Source of the DNA: Gracilibacillus oryzae
GTDB lineage: Bacteria; Bacillota; Bacilli; Bacillales; Amphibacillaceae
NCBI RefSeq assembly: GCF_009498735.1
Contig: NZ_ML762441.1
Span: 27,885-74,659 of the forward strand
Length of the DNA stretch: 46,775 nucleotides
Reading direction: 5' to 3'
The position numbers and the translations under genes are program-made. The notes under the pieces are model-generated. The model was not told the origin of the DNA and did not search any database. It saw nothing but the letters and a program-made list of their open reading frames with translations. This document shows, in pieces, positions 1-10,093 of this stretch. How positions within the stretch are numbered: position 1 is the stretch's first letter; every line of letters starts with the position of its first letter.

Positions 1-2013
1 TTGCACACACGCATTGCTGTACAGCATTCTACATTAAATAAAGCAACATTTACTGAGGAACAACAAGGCAAATTACTGATTACAACAGTAGGGAAACTGA
101 TCTTTAATAACATGTTACCTGAATCATTCCCATATATGAATGAACCAACTCAAAAGAACTTAGAAGAAGTAACACCAGATAAATACTTTGTTGAAAAAGG
201 TGTGAATATCAAAGAAGAAATCACTAGTCGTGAACTTATTCCGCCATTCAAGAAAGGTATTCTTGGAGATATCATTGCAGAAGTATTCAAGAAGTTTAAA
301 ATCAGCGAAACTTCCAAAATGCTTGACCGTATGAAAGATCTAGGATTCGCTTATTCAACGAAAGCCGGTATTACAGTAGGTGTAGCTGACATCGTGGTTC
401 TTGCTGAGAAGGAAGAAATCCTGACTGCATCACAGGCGAAAGTTGATAAGGTTCTGCAACAATTCCGCCGTGGTTTAATTACGGATGAAGAACGTTATGA
501 TCGAGTTATTTCTATCTGGTCACAAGCGAAAGATGATATCCAAGAACGACTCATGAAAACATTAAATCCGCGAAACCCAATCTTTATGATGAGTGATTCC
601 GGTGCCCGTGGTAATGCTTCCAACTTTACTCAGTTAGCGGGTATGCGTGGTCTAATGGCCAACCCGGCTGGTAGAATTATTGAGTTACCGATCAAATCAA
701 GTTTCCGTGAAGGTTTAACAGTACTAGAGTACTTTATTTCCACACACGGTGCGCGTAAAGGTCTTGCCGATACGGCACTTAAGACTGCTGACTCTGGTTA
801 CTTAACGAGACGTCTGGTTGATGTTGCACAAGATGTTATCATCCGTGAAGAAGACTGTGGTACAGACCGTGGATTGACAGTTTCATCTATAACAGAAGGT
901 ACTGAATTAATCGAACCATTAATTGACCGATTAATCGGAAGAACAGCATTCCAAAATGTCTACCATCCGGAGACGAAGCAATTAATGGTCGAGAAAAATG
1001 AAGTTATTACAGAAGATATTGCCAAAGAGATTGAAGAAGCGGGTATTGAAGAAGTTACCATCAGAACAGTATTTACATGTAACACAAAACATGGAGCATG
1101 TAAAAAATGTTATGGCCGTAACTTGGCAACTGGTGAAGAGGTTGAAGTTGGTGAAGCTGTCGGTATTATTGCAGCACAATCAATCGGTGAGCCAGGTACA
1201 CAGTTGACAATGCGTACATTCCACACTGGTGGGGTAGCAGGTAGCGATATCACACAAGGTTTACCGCGTATTCAAGAGATCTTCGAAGCGAGAAATCCAA
1301 AAGGTCAGGCAGTTATCTCTGAAATCTTCGGTATTGTTAAAGATATTACGGAAGTAAAAGACAAACAGGAAATTGTCATTCAAGGTGCTATTGAAACAAA
1401 AGCCTACACTGCGCCATACGGTTCCCGTCTGAAAGTTGCGATCGGGGATGACGTAGAAGCTGGTCAGCCTTTAACAGAAGGTTCAATCGATCCGAAAGAA
1501 CTGTTGAAAATTAAAGGTATTGATGGAGTGCAGTCTTACTTGCTGAAGGAAGTACAAAAAGTATACCGTATGCAAGGGGTAGAAATTGGTGACAAGCACG
1601 TTGAGGTAATGGTTCGTCAAATGTTACGTAAAGTTCGTGTAGCAGACGCTGGAGATACAGAAGTATTACCAGGTTCATTACTTGAAATTCACCAATTCAG
1701 GGAATCAAACAAGCAAGCACTATATACAGGTGGTCAGCCTGCTGTTGGTCGCCCGGTATTATTAGGTATTACAAAAGCGTCACTGGAAACAGATTCATTC
1801 TTATCTGCCGCATCATTCCAGGAAACAACAAGAGTTCTGACAGATGCTGCGATCAAAGGTAAGCGAGATGAGTTACTGGGACTTAAGGAAAATGTTATTA
1901 TTGGTAAGCTTGTTCCAGCTGGTACTGGTATGCAGCGTTATCGCCGTATTAAAGAGAAAATGGCTGAAGAAGCAATTGCCAAAGAAACAATAACTGACGA
2001 AGTAACACCATAA
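1..2013 (+). CDS. rpoC: RNA polymerase beta' subunit, C-terminal 670 residues (5' end outside window)
   Basis: This is the C-terminal part of the largest RNA polymerase subunit, which carries much of the catalytic cleft. The reading frame is open from the first base, so the window edge cuts the gene; the full protein is normally about 1200 residues. Visible landmarks are the [17 protein letters not shown] bridge-helix region (about residues 201-217), the trigger-loop segment [19 protein letters not shown] (about 389-407), and a zinc-binding cluster formed by the Cys of EEDCGT plus [11 protein letters not shown]. The frame ends in the acidic tail TDEVTP before TAA. The first codon here (TTG) is internal sequence, not a start. 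The gene lies upstream of rplGB and the str operon, as in Bacillus. Confidence 0.98.
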   Translation: MHTRIAVQHSTLNKATFTEEQQGKLLITTVGKLIFNNMLPESFPYMNEPTQKNLEEVTPDKYFVEKGVNIKEEITSRELIPPFKKGILGDIIAEVFKKFKISETSKMLDRMKDLGFAYSTKAGITVGVADIVVLAEKEEILTASQAKVDKVLQQFRRGLITDEERYDRVISIWSQAKDDIQERLMKTLNPRNPIFMMSDSGARGNASNFTQLAGMRGLMANPAGRIIELPIKSSFREGLTVLEYFISTHGARKGLADTALKTADSGYLTRRLVDVAQDVIIREEDCGTDRGLTVSSITEGTELIEPLIDRLIGRTAFQNVYHPETKQLMVEKNEVITEDIAKEIEEAGIEEVTIRTVFTCNTKHGACKKCYGRNLATGEEVEVGEAVGIIAAQSIGEPGTQLTMRTFHTGGVAGSDITQGLPRIQEIFEARNPKGQAVISEIFGIVKDITEVKDKQEIVIQGAIETKAYTAPYGSRLKVAIGDDVEAGQPLTEGSIDPKELLKIKGIDGVQSYLLKEVQKVYRMQGVEIGDKHVEVMVRQMLRKVRVADAGDTEVLPGSLLEIHQFRESNKQALYTGGQPAVGRPVLLGITKASLETDSFLSAASFQETTRVLTDAAIKGKRDELLGLKENVIIGKLVPAGTGMQRYRRIKEKMAEEAIAKETITDEVTP

Positions 2014-2031
2014 GATAATTAAAATAATATT

Positions 2032-2062
2032 GGATAAGTGCTCAATCTTTGGGCACTTATCC
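2032..2062 (+). terminator. Hairpin after rpoC, weak terminator or processing site
   Basis: GGATAAGTGC (2032-2041) pairs exactly with GCACTTATCC (2053-2062). The stem extends by a G-U and a C-G pair to about 12 bp around a 7-base loop. No T-run follows, so this looks like a pause, a partial terminator or a processing hairpin rather than an efficient intrinsic terminator. Confidence 0.5.
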
Positions 2063-2147
2063 ATATAGTTAAAATTCACTTGATATTCAACAAGGTGATC
2101 ATACGGAAGAACTTGAATGAAAAAATGTTGATTTTTCAAAATAAAAG

Positions 2148-2176
2148 TTGACATTGAATTTATAGGATGATAGTAT
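2148..2176 (+). promoter_or_regulatory. SigA-type promoter for rplGB and the str operon
   Basis: TTGACA (2148-2153) is separated by 17 bp from TAGTAT (2171-2176). It lies 46 bases before the rplGB start codon, so it can drive rplGB and, by read-through of the following hairpin, rpsL onward. Confidence 0.75.
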
Positions 2177-2222
2177 ATTTAAGGTGCTTCCGTTATCCTT
2201 GTGACTTTGGAGGATATAATCG

Positions 2223-2474
2223 ATGTCTTATGAAAAAGTGGCACAGGTAAATATCGAGAAGATTATCGGAACAAAACAAGTTTTAAAAGCCATTAAGAAT
2301 GGTGAAGCAACAGAAGTGATTATTGCAAGTGATGCAGATACTCAACTCATGGGAAAAGTATCGCAAGCTGCAAAGAATCACAATATCCCTATCTCATATG
2401 TTGATTCTATGAAAAAACTAGGAAAGACATGTGGTATTGACGTAGGGGCTGCAACGGTAGCAATCAAACAGTAA
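2223..2474 (+). CDS. rplGB: L7Ae-family K-turn RNA-binding protein (YbxF type)
   Basis: This small 83-residue member of the L7Ae/L30e/S12e/Gadd45 fold family matches B. subtilis YbxF (RplGB) in length and position, between rpoC and rpsL. Proteins of this group bind kink-turns in RNA and associate with ribosomes. Recognisable parts are the N-terminal IGTKQVLKAIKNGEA helix with its RNA-contacting surface and the EVIIASDADTQLM strand-loop; the C-terminus is GAATVAIKQ. The ATG at 2223 follows GGAGG at 2209-2213. The gene has its own near-consensus promoter and is followed by a terminator-like hairpin before rpsL. Confidence 0.9.
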   Translation: MSYEKVAQVNIEKIIGTKQVLKAIKNGEATEVIIASDADTQLMGKVSQAAKNHNIPISYVDSMKKLGKTCGIDVGAATVAIKQ

Positions 2475-2516
2475 AGTTTTGGCAAACATCAGAAGTTTGT
2501 GAAAACTTTGTTTTTT
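2473..2516 (+). terminator. Terminator/attenuator between rplGB and rpsL
   Basis: AAAGTTTT (2473-2480) pairs with AAAACTTT (2502-2509). An inner CAAAC/GTTTG stem (2483-2487 / 2495-2499) is separated by a 2-nt internal mismatch. Six Ts follow one base later (2511-2516). The stem starts inside the rplGB stop codon. It would end part of the rplGB transcripts; no clear new promoter is seen before rpsL, so read-through is presumably required. Confidence 0.65.
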
Positions 2517-2579
2517 GCTTTAATATGAACCACCTGGATGTGTGGTATTACATTTCATTTTTGAGAGGAGGAAATATTC

Positions 2580-2993
2580 ATGCCAACTATTAATCAGTTA
2601 GTACGTAAAGGTCGTGTTTCTAAAACAAAGAAATCAGATTCACCAGCACTTAACAAAGGTTATAACAGCCGTAAAAAAGTTGCTACTGATCAGTCTTCAC
2701 CACAGAAACGTGGAGTTTGTACTCGTGTAGGTACACTTACTCCAAAGAAACCGAACTCTGCATTACGTAAATATGCCCGTGTTCGTTTATCTAACCAGAT
2801 CGAGGTAACTGCGTACATTCCTGGTATTGGTCATAACTTACAAGAGCACAGCGTTGTATTAATCCGCGGTGGACGTGTAAAAGACTTACCAGGGGTTCGT
2901 TATCACATTGTTCGTGGTGCACTTGATACATCAGGTGTAGAAGGACGTATGCAAGGCCGTTCAAAATACGGTGCAAAAAGACCTAAAAAATAA
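2580..2993 (+). CDS. rpsL: 30S ribosomal protein S12
   Basis: S12 sits in the decoding region of the 30S subunit and contributes to translational accuracy. The 137-residue protein has the usual Bacillus length. The streptomycin-linked loop [11 protein letters not shown] is at residues 54-64, with the wild-type-like Lys at 56-57. The second drug-linked loop [13 protein letters not shown] is also intact, so no known resistance substitution is apparent by eye. A strong GAGAGGAGG precedes the ATG. It is the first gene of the str operon, followed after 35 bases by rpsG. Confidence 0.98.
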   Translation: MPTINQLVRKGRVSKTKKSDSPALNKGYNSRKKVATDQSSPQKRGVCTRVGTLTPKKPNSALRKYARVRLSNQIEVTAYIPGIGHNLQEHSVVLIRGGRVKDLPGVRYHIVRGALDTSGVEGRMQGRSKYGAKRPKK

Positions 2994-3028
2994 TTGAATT
3001 GATAAAATGAAGGGAAGGAGGGAAAGAT

Positions 3029-3499
3029 ATGCCACGTAAAGGACCAGTAGCAAAACGTGATGTCTTACCAGATCCGTTATATAATTCTAAACTTGTAACA
3101 CGTTTGATTAACCAAATTATGGTTGATGGAAAAAGAGGGAAAGCTCAAAAAATTCTTTATAGCGCGTTTGAATTAGTTCAACAACGCAGTGGACAAAATG
3201 CGATGGAAGTATTTGAACAAGCAATGAAGAATGTAATGCCTGTACTTGAAGTACGTGCTCGCCGTGTAGGGGGTTCAAACTACCAAGTGCCTGTCGAAGT
3301 TCGCCCTGAACGCCGTCAAGCGTTAGGTCTTCGTTATGTTGTGAATTATTCTCGCTTACGCGGAGAAAAAACAATGGAAGAACGTTTAGCGAATGAAATC
3401 TTAGATGCTTCTAACAACACAGGAGCAGCTGTTAAGAAACGCGAAGATATGCATAAAATGGCAGAAGCTAACAAAGCATTTGCTCATTATCGTTGGTAA
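3029..3499 (+). CDS. rpsG: 30S ribosomal protein S7
   Basis: S7 is a primary 16S rRNA binder that nucleates the 30S head and lines the exit site. The sequence starts [16 protein letters not shown], and its 156 residues match the family length. The conserved [21 protein letters not shown] segment and the C-terminal NKAFAHYRW are present. AAGGAGG lies directly upstream of the ATG. In E. coli S7 represses its own operon, but no matching site is obvious here. Confidence 0.98.
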   Translation: MPRKGPVAKRDVLPDPLYNSKLVTRLINQIMVDGKRGKAQKILYSAFELVQQRSGQNAMEVFEQAMKNVMPVLEVRARRVGGSNYQVPVEVRPERRQALGLRYVVNYSRLRGEKTMEERLANEILDASNNTGAAVKKREDMHKMAEANKAFAHYRW

Positions 3500-3518
3500 A
3501 ATAGTCTATGCCTTGTTC

Positions 3519-3551
3519 AGCCCCAAAAAAGTGTGTAACTCTGGAGGGGCT
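3519..3551 (+). other. Possible leader hairpin between rpsG and fusA
   Basis: The 118-base rpsG-fusA gap is longer and more GC-rich than its neighbours. AGCCCC (3519-3524) can pair with GGGGCT (3546-3551) around a 21-base loop, with weaker outer pairing. No T-run follows, and no promoter is convincing. It may be a regulatory or processing element; the evidence is slight. Confidence 0.3.
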
Positions 3552-3617
3552 AAGCAGGTGCTGCAGGCAGCCAGCAAATAAACCAAACTATACTTAATAT
3601 AGGAAGGAGAAAGAATC

Positions 3618-5696
3618 ATGCCTAGAGAGTTCTCCTTGGAGAAAACACGTAATATCGGTATCATGGCCCACATTGATGCTGGTAAAACAACTGCAACAGA
3701 GCGTATTTTATTCTATACTGGTCGTATCCACAAGATTGGGGAAACACACGAAGGTGCTTCTCAAATGGACTGGATGGAACAAGAGCAGGAACGTGGAATC
3801 ACGATTACATCTGCTGCAACAACTGCACAATGGAAAGGTCACCGTATTAATATCATTGATACACCAGGACACGTAGACTTCACAGTAGAGGTTGAGCGTT
3901 CATTGCGTGTACTTGATGGTGCGGTAACTGTACTTGATGCACAATCAGGTGTTGAGCCACAAACAGAAACAGTATGGCGCCAGGCAACAACATATGGTGT
4001 ACCTAGAATCGTGTTCGTTAACAAAATGGACAAAACAGGTGCTGACTTCCTATACTCTGTAGGTACTCTAGGGGATCGCCTGGGAGCAAATGCGCACCCA
4101 GTACAACTTCCTATCGGTGCTGAAGACGAGTTTGAAGGAATCATTGACCTTATCAACATGGAAGCATACTTTTACTTAGATGATCTAGGAACTCGTGCTG
4201 AAGCGAAACCAATCCCTGATGAATACAAAGAACAGGCAGAGGAATATCGTACAGCATTAATTGAAGCTGTAGCAGAATTAGATGAAGAGATGATGGAACG
4301 TTATCTAGAGGGAGAAGAATTTTCTAACGAAGAACTTAAAGCAGCTGTACGTAATGCTACATTAAGTGTAGAATTCTATCCTGTATTCTGTGGTTCAGCC
4401 TTCAAAAACAAAGGTGTTCAGTTATTGATTGATGGTGTAGTAGATTACTTACCAGCTCCAACTGATATCCCGCCAATCCAAGGTATTGTTCCACAAACTG
4501 AAGAAGAGGTTGTTCGTAAGGCAGATGACAACGAACCATTCTCTGCGCTTGCATTTAAAGTTGCAACAGACCCGTTTGTTGGTAAACTTACATTCTTCCG
4601 TGTATATTCCGGGACATTAAAATCAGGTTCTTATGTTAAGAACTCTACAAAAGATAAACGTGAACGTGTAGGACGTATCCTGCAGATGCACGCAAACTCT
4701 CGTGAAGAGATTGATGAAGTATTTGCTGGAGATATCGCTGGCGCTGTTGGTTTGAAAGATACTAGTACTGGAGACACTTTATGTGACGAAAAGAGCTTAG
4801 TTATCTTAGAATCAATGGAATTCCCAGAACCAGTTATCTCTGTAGCGATTGAGCCTAAATCAAAAGCTGATCAGGATAAAATGGGTATTGCATTAGGTAA
4901 GCTAGCTGAAGAGGATCCTACTTTCAGAACTGAAACAAACCAGGAGACTGGTCAAACAATCATCTCTGGTATGGGTGAACTTCACCTTGATATCATTGTG
5001 GATCGTATGAAACGTGAGTTTAAAGTAGAAGCAAACGTTGGTGCACCACAAGTATCTTACCGTGAAACATTCCGTGCTTCAGCGGAAGTGGAAGGTAAAT
5101 TCGTTCGTCAATCTGGTGGTCGTGGTCAATATGGTCACGTTTGGATTAAATTTGAGCCAAACGAAGAAGGCGCTGGATTTGAGTTTGTTAACAAGATTGT
5201 TGGTGGGGTTGTACCGCGTGAATACATTCCATCTGTTGAGGCTGGTATTAAAGACTCGATGGAAAATGGTGTATTAGCAGGTTATCCACTTATCGATGTG
5301 AAAGCTTCATTATATGATGGAAGCTACCATGATGTTGACTCGAACGAGACTGCGTTTAGAGTAGCTGCTTCTATGGCACTTAAAGCTGCGAAAAACAAAT
5401 GTAACCCAGTACTATTGGAACCTATGATGAAAGTAGAAGTAGTAATTCCAGAAGAATACATGGGTGATATCATGGGTGATGTAACTTCTAGACGTGGACG
5501 TGTAGAAGGTATGGAAGCTCGTGGTAACGCACAGGTTGTTAAAGCCTTTGTTCCACTTGCAGAAATGTTCGGATATGCAACAGCACTTCGTTCAAACACG
5601 CAAGGTCGTGGAACATACACTATGCACTTCGATCACTATGAAGAAGTACCGAAGAGTGTTGGTGAAGAAATTATCAAGAAAAATGCAGGGGAATAA
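3618..5696 (+). CDS. fusA: Translation elongation factor G
   Basis: EF-G is the GTPase that drives translocation and, with RRF, ribosome recycling. The protein has 692 residues, the usual Bacillus length. The G1 motif AHIDAGKTT is at residues 17-25, G3 DTPGHVDF at 81-88 and G4 NKMD at 135-138. Domain II follows the G domain, and the domain IV segment [12 protein letters not shown] and C-terminal [12 protein letters not shown] are conserved. The start ATG follows AGGAAGGAGAAAG. It is cotranscribed with rpsL and rpsG. Nothing is missing or frameshifted. Confidence 0.98.
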   Translation: MPREFSLEKTRNIGIMAHIDAGKTTATERILFYTGRIHKIGETHEGASQMDWMEQEQERGITITSAATTAQWKGHRINIIDTPGHVDFTVEVERSLRVLDGAVTVLDAQSGVEPQTETVWRQATTYGVPRIVFVNKMDKTGADFLYSVGTLGDRLGANAHPVQLPIGAEDEFEGIIDLINMEAYFYLDDLGTRAEAKPIPDEYKEQAEEYRTALIEAVAELDEEMMERYLEGEEFSNEELKAAVRNATLSVEFYPVFCGSAFKNKGVQLLIDGVVDYLPAPTDIPPIQGIVPQTEEEVVRKADDNEPFSALAFKVATDPFVGKLTFFRVYSGTLKSGSYVKNSTKDKRERVGRILQMHANSREEIDEVFAGDIAGAVGLKDTSTGDTLCDEKSLVILESMEFPEPVISVAIEPKSKADQDKMGIALGKLAEEDPTFRTETNQETGQTIISGMGELHLDIIVDRMKREFKVEANVGAPQVSYRETFRASAEVEGKFVRQSGGRGQYGHVWIKFEPNEEGAGFEFVNKIVGGVVPREYIPSVEAGIKDSMENGVLAGYPLIDVKASLYDGSYHDVDSNETAFRVAASMALKAAKNKCNPVLLEPMMKVEVVIPEEYMGDIMGDVTSRRGRVEGMEARGNAQVVKAFVPLAEMFGYATALRSNTQGRGTYTMHFDHYEEVPKSVGEEIIKKNAGE

Positions 5697-5706
5697 TTGA
5701 TTTTTC

Positions 5707-5734
5707 TTGCAATCTAAAGTATAACTTGTATTAT
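5707..5734 (+). promoter_or_regulatory. Candidate internal promoter for tuf
   Basis: TTGCAA (5707-5712), a 16-bp spacer and TATTAT (5729-5734) fit a SigA promoter. This would give tuf extra transcription beyond the str operon. The match is good but not unique in this AT-rich gap. Confidence 0.4.
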
Positions 5735-5740
5735 AGGCTT

Positions 5741-5764
5741 AGAAAAGATTTTCGGATCTTTTCT
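5741..5764 (+). other. UUCG-capped hairpin in the fusA-tuf leader
   Basis: AGAAAAGAT (5741-5749) pairs perfectly with ATCTTTTCT (5756-5764). A further U-G pair closes a UUCG tetraloop. No T-run follows, so it is more likely an mRNA stability or processing element than a terminator. Confidence 0.5.
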
Positions 5765-5823
5765 AGCTGAGATACATTTAAATATAATAATACATTTCAT
5801 TTAATTTAAAGGAGGAAATACAC

Positions 5824-7014
5824 ATGGCTAAGGAAAAATTTGACCGTTCCAAAGACCACGTTAATATTGGTACTATTGGACACGTTGACCATGGTAAAAC
5901 TACATTAACTGCTGCAATTACTAATGTACTTTTCAACAAATTTGGTAGAGGGGAAGCTCGTGCATACGATCAAATCGATGGAGCTCCTGAAGAAAGAGAA
6001 CGTGGTATCACTATCTCAACTGCACACGTTGAGTATGAAACAGATACTCGTCACTATGCACACGTTGACTGCCCTGGACACGCTGACTATGTTAAAAACA
6101 TGATCACTGGTGCTGCACAAATGGATGGTGCGATCCTTGTAGTATCTGCTGCTGATGGTCCAATGCCACAAACTCGTGAGCACATCTTACTTTCTCGTCA
6201 AGTAGGTGTTCCTGCGATCGTTGTATTCTTAAACAAATGTGATATGGTAGATGACGAAGAGCTTCTTGAATTAGTAGAAATGGAAGTGCGTGATCTATTA
6301 TCTGAATATGATTTCCCTGGTGACGATGTACCAGTAATCAAAGGTTCTGCACTTAAAGCTCTTGAAGGTGAAGAGCAATATGTAAATGCAATCCTTGAAC
6401 TTATGGATGCTGTTGATGAGTATATCCCTCGTCCAGACCGTGATACTGAAAAACCATTCATGATGCCAGTTGAGGATGTATTCTCAATCACTGGTCGTGG
6501 TACTGTTGCAACAGGACGTGTTGAGCGTGGTGTTGTAAAAGTTGGTGACGAAATCGAAATCATCGGTCTTGCTGAAGAAGCTGCTAAAACAACTGTAACA
6601 GGTGTTGAAATGTTCCGTAAGCTTCTTGACTATGCTGAAGCTGGTGACAACATTGGTGCACTTCTTCGTGGGGTTTCTCGTGAAGAAATCAACCGTGGTC
6701 AAGTATTAGCTAAGCCAGGTACAATTACTCCTCACACTAACTTCAAAGCTGAGGTTTATGTACTATCTAAAGAAGAAGGTGGACGTCACACTCCATTCTT
6801 CACAAACTACCGCCCACAGTTCTACTTCCGTACTACGGATGTAACTGGTGTTGTTCAACTTCCAGAAGGTGTTGAAATGGTAATGCCTGGAGACAACGTT
6901 GAAATGACTGTTGAACTTATCTCTCCAATCGCGATTGAAGAAGGTACTAAATTCTCAATCCGTGAAGGTGGACGTACAGTAGGCGCTGGCGTTGTTGCTA
7001 CAATCACTAAATAA
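5824..7014 (+). CDS. tuf: Translation elongation factor Tu
   Basis: EF-Tu delivers aminoacyl-tRNA to the ribosome as a GTP complex. The protein has 396 residues. It carries G1 GHVDHGKTT (19-27), G2 with RGITIS (60-65), G3 DCPGHADY (82-89) and G4 NKCD (137-140). The catalytic His follows the DCPG motif. The C-terminal beta-barrels end [10 protein letters not shown]. The ATG follows a full AAAGGAGG. A strong terminator directly after the gene closes the str operon. Confidence 0.98.
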   Translation: MAKEKFDRSKDHVNIGTIGHVDHGKTTLTAAITNVLFNKFGRGEARAYDQIDGAPEERERGITISTAHVEYETDTRHYAHVDCPGHADYVKNMITGAAQMDGAILVVSAADGPMPQTREHILLSRQVGVPAIVVFLNKCDMVDDEELLELVEMEVRDLLSEYDFPGDDVPVIKGSALKALEGEEQYVNAILELMDAVDEYIPRPDRDTEKPFMMPVEDVFSITGRGTVATGRVERGVVKVGDEIEIIGLAEEAAKTTVTGVEMFRKLLDYAEAGDNIGALLRGVSREEINRGQVLAKPGTITPHTNFKAEVYVLSKEEGGRHTPFFTNYRPQFYFRTTDVTGVVQLPEGVEMVMPGDNVEMTVELISPIAIEEGTKFSIREGGRTVGAGVVATITK

Positions 7015-7027
7015 TTAGTTTTATAAA

Positions 7028-7059
7028 AAAAGGCAGATAGTCTCTACTATCTGCCTTTT
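7028..7059 (+). terminator. Intrinsic terminator of the str operon
   Basis: A perfect 14-bp stem (7028-7041 with 7046-7059) is capped by CTCT. The 5' arm starts with As and the 3' arm ends in TTTT, so it may act in both directions. Confidence 0.92.
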
Positions 7060-7077
7060 AATTTTAAATATGCCACT

Positions 7078-7106
7078 TTGACAACTGTTGGCATAGGCAG
7101 TTATTT
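7078..7106 (+). promoter_or_regulatory. Candidate promoter for the hydrolase gene
   Basis: TTGACA (7078-7083) is followed after 17 bp by TTATTT (7101-7106). The -35 is perfect and the -10 is weak. It lies just after the tuf terminator and 66 bases before the next start codon. Confidence 0.45.
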
Positions 7107-7172
7107 AGTGTCATAATCTTTTGGCTTCATCACTATTTTGCTACGGACATTATCAGGGAAGAAGGACAGACA

Positions 7173-7907
7173 ATGGGAAAGAAAATAATCAAATATTTAT
7201 TTCTTAGTATAGCGGTGCTACTGGTTGTCGGAATAGCAGGTTTTTATATTTGGTCCCAACAAACCTATCAGGCATCAGAAAATCTAGAAAAATTAGTTGA
7301 TAATAATCCAAAAGAAGAAGATTGGCTGCTGTTTGAGCCGAACGTCGAAACTGAAACAGGGATTATCATTTATCCTGGTGCAAAGGTTGAACCTGAAGCA
7401 TATAGTTATCTGGCACAGGAGTTGAGCAAACAAGGTTATTTAGTTGGTATTCCAGAAGTCATGCTTAATTTTGCAATTCTGGACAGCAACAAGGCAGATG
7501 AATTAATTAAGGAGAGAACAGATATAAGCCGGTGGTATATTGGAGGGCATTCTTTAGGTGGAGTTTCGGCGTCCAGTTATGCTATAGAGCAAATTGATAA
7601 TATTGATGGACTTTTCTTTTTAGCTTCCTACCCAACTGCAAATAGTGATCTCTCTGCAACAGAATTGCCGATCCTTTCGATATATGCAGAAAATGATGGG
7701 TTAAGTACAGTAAATGAGATAAAAAAGAATGAAGTCTACTTATCAAGTAATGCAACATTGTATAAGATAGATGGGGGAAACCATGCACAGTTTGGTTTAT
7801 ACGGAAAACAAAAAGGTGATAATGATGCCACTATCTCCCCGAAACAACAGCAAGATGAAATTATCAAAGTACTCAATGATTGGCTGGATAAACAGTCAAG
7901 TTATTAA
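7173..7907 (+). CDS. Membrane-anchored alpha/beta hydrolase
   Basis: This 244-residue protein has one N-terminal membrane segment (about residues 7-27), so the enzyme domain probably lies outside the membrane. The fold is alpha/beta hydrolase: the nucleophile elbow GGHSLGG places Ser at 127, an Asp follows in YAENDG (175) and a His in GGNHAQFG (204), giving a complete triad in the right order. The substrate is not predictable. It stands alone, with its own candidate promoter, between the tuf terminator and the S10 promoter. B. subtilis has a hydrolase (ybaC) at the same junction, but that protein is larger and lacks this anchor as I recall it, so orthology is uncertain. The ATG at 7173 has only a modest GAAGGA ribosome site. 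Confidence 0.8.
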   Translation: MGKKIIKYLFLSIAVLLVVGIAGFYIWSQQTYQASENLEKLVDNNPKEEDWLLFEPNVETETGIIIYPGAKVEPEAYSYLAQELSKQGYLVGIPEVMLNFAILDSNKADELIKERTDISRWYIGGHSLGGVSASSYAIEQIDNIDGLFFLASYPTANSDLSATELPILSIYAENDGLSTVNEIKKNEVYLSSNATLYKIDGGNHAQFGLYGKQKGDNDATISPKQQQDEIIKVLNDWLDKQSSY

Positions 7908-7998
7908 CATTGAAAACAGTTCTGACAGCAGCTATATTGCCTTCCTTATACAAGATTTTATAAAAACAAAAAAAATTCATAGAATATCTTATTTTACC

Positions 7999-8027
7999 TT
8001 GCAATTTATTGCCTAATTATATATAAT
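7999..8027 (+). promoter_or_regulatory. Main promoter of the S10-spc-alpha cluster
   Basis: TTGCAA (7999-8004), a 17-bp spacer and a perfect TATAAT (8022-8027). It is placed about 135 bases before rpsJ and directly ahead of a structured leader. Confidence 0.8.
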
Positions 8028-8034
8028 AAACAAT

Positions 8035-8470
<436 letters not shown>

Positions 8471-8499
8471 TATATATAACATTCTAGGAGGTGTTACGG

Positions 8500-9129
8500 A
8501 TGACGAAAGGAATCTTAGGTCGCAAAATCGGCATGACTCAGCTTTTCTCAGAAGAGGGCGAATTAATCCCTGTAACAGTAATCGAAGCTGAACCAAACGT
8601 TGTGCTGCAAAAGCGTACACAAGAAAATGACGGATATGAAGCAATCCAGATTGGTTTTGCTGATCAGAAGAAAAACCGCACAAACAAACCTGAACAAGGG
8701 CATGCTGAAAAAGCAAGCACTACCCCTAAGCGCTTCATTCGTGAAGTCCGTGGCGTTAATCTTGATGAGTATGATTTAGGTCAAGAAATTAGCGTAGAGG
8801 TATTTCAAGCAGGAGATGTAATTGATGTAACAGGAACTTCTAAAGGGAAAGGTTTCCAGGGTGCTATCAAGCGCCATAACCAATCACGCGGACCAATGAG
8901 TCACGGTTCTCGTTACCATAGACGACCTGGTACAATGGGTCCAATTGATCCTATGCATGTTTTCAAAGGTAAAAAATTACCAGGGCAAATGGGTGGAGAG
9001 CAAATCACTATCCAAAACCTTGAAATTGTAAAAGTTGACGCGGAACGCAATCTTCTTTTAATCAAAGGAAATGTTCCAGGTGCAAAAAAATCATTCGTTA
9101 AAATTACGAGTGCATTAAAGGCTAACTAA
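8500..9129 (+). CDS. rplC: 50S ribosomal protein L3
   Basis: L3 binds near the 3' end of 23S rRNA and starts 50S assembly. The frame is open upstream to a GTG at 8491, but that GTG lies inside the AGGAGGTG ribosome site (8486-8493). The ATG at 8500 is the start, giving 209 residues, as in B. subtilis. The sequence has [13 protein letters not shown] at the N-terminus and the central extension [17 protein letters not shown] that reaches the peptidyl-transferase centre, plus LPGQMGGE. Confidence 0.97.
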   Translation: MTKGILGRKIGMTQLFSEEGELIPVTVIEAEPNVVLQKRTQENDGYEAIQIGFADQKKNRTNKPEQGHAEKASTTPKRFIREVRGVNLDEYDLGQEISVEVFQAGDVIDVTGTSKGKGFQGAIKRHNQSRGPMSHGSRYHRRPGTMGPIDPMHVFKGKKLPGQMGGEQITIQNLEIVKVDAERNLLLIKGNVPGAKKSFVKITSALKAN

Positions 9130-9154
9130 TTATTAACTGAAGGGAGGATATGTC

Positions 9155-9778
9155 ATGCCTAAAGTAGCACTATTTAATCAAAGTGGATCACAAGTAGGTG
9201 ATGTGGAAATCAGCGATGCAGTGTTTGGAATTGAACCAAACGAACATGTACTACATGATGCTGTATTAATGCAACGCGCATCACTTCGTCAAGGAACACA
9301 TGCTGTAAAGAATCGCTCGGAAGTACGTGGTGGTGGACGTAAACCATGGCGTCAAAAAGGAACTGGACGCGCGCGTCAAGGTTCAATCAGATCACCACAA
9401 TGGGTAGGCGGTGGAACAGTTTTCGGTCCTACTCCAAGAAGCTACAGCTATAAACTACCTAAGAAAGTTCGTAGATTAGCGCTTAAATCTGCTCTTTCTT
9501 CAAAGGTTAAAGAAGATAGCTTAGTTGTTTTAGAAGGTATCGCATTTGATGCGCCTAAAACGAAAGAAGTAGTAGCAATTCTTTCTTCATTAAATGCAGA
9601 CACAAAAGCATTGATCGTTACTGCGGATACGGATGCTGTATTAGTGAAATCAGCAAACAACCTACAAAATGTAAAAGTTTTATCTGTAAGTGAAGTTAAT
9701 GTATTAGACTTGCTTACGCATGACAAGCTGGTTATTACAAAAGAAGCAGCTGAAAAAGCAGGGGAGGTGCTTGCATAA
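9155..9778 (+). CDS. rplD: 50S ribosomal protein L4
   Basis: L4 lines the peptide exit tunnel; in E. coli it also represses the S10 operon. The protein has 207 residues. The tunnel loop [18 protein letters not shown] (about residues 65-82) is intact. Its last bases TAA share one base with the ATG of rplW (TAATG), so the two are translationally coupled. Confidence 0.98.
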   Translation: MPKVALFNQSGSQVGDVEISDAVFGIEPNEHVLHDAVLMQRASLRQGTHAVKNRSEVRGGGRKPWRQKGTGRARQGSIRSPQWVGGGTVFGPTPRSYSYKLPKKVRRLALKSALSSKVKEDSLVVLEGIAFDAPKTKEVVAILSSLNADTKALIVTADTDAVLVKSANNLQNVKVLSVSEVNVLDLLTHDKLVITKEAAEKAGEVLA

Positions 9779-10068
9779 TGAAGGATCCTCGTGATATTAT
9801 TAAGCGCCCTATCATTACTGAAAACACTGCAGATTTAATGGCTGACAAAAAGTATACTTTTGAAGTGACAAAAGAAGCTAACAAATCTCAGATCAAAGAT
9901 GCTATTGAAGAAATTTTCGGTGTTAAAGTAGTTAATGTAAATACTTTAAGCCGTAAAGGTAAATTCAAGCGTATGGGACGTTACGGTGGATATCGTCCAA
10001 ACCGTAAAAGAGCTATTGTACAATTATCAGAAGACAGCAAAGAACTAGATTTCTTTGAATCATTATAA
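9778..10068 (+). CDS. rplW: 50S ribosomal protein L23
   Basis: L23 sits at the tunnel exit and is the docking site for trigger factor and SRP. The 96-residue protein begins [15 protein letters not shown] and contains [16 protein letters not shown], the rRNA-binding loop. The ATG overlaps the rplD stop by one base, with GGGGAGG (9761-9767) inside rplD. Confidence 0.98.
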   Translation: MKDPRDIIKRPIITENTADLMADKKYTFEVTKEANKSQIKDAIEEIFGVKVVNVNTLSRKGKFKRMGRYGGYRPNRKRAIVQLSEDSKELDFFESL

Positions 10069-10093
10069 TCTTATTTAAAAAGGAGGGAAAAAG

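Noticed and set aside
982-1207. Short frames inside rpoC on both strands
   Set aside because: They lie within a conserved coding region and have no independent start signals.
7771-8016. An 81-residue + strand reading frame overlapping the hydrolase 3' end
   Set aside because: It lies in another frame of the hydrolase gene and runs into the S10 promoter region, with no ribosome site.
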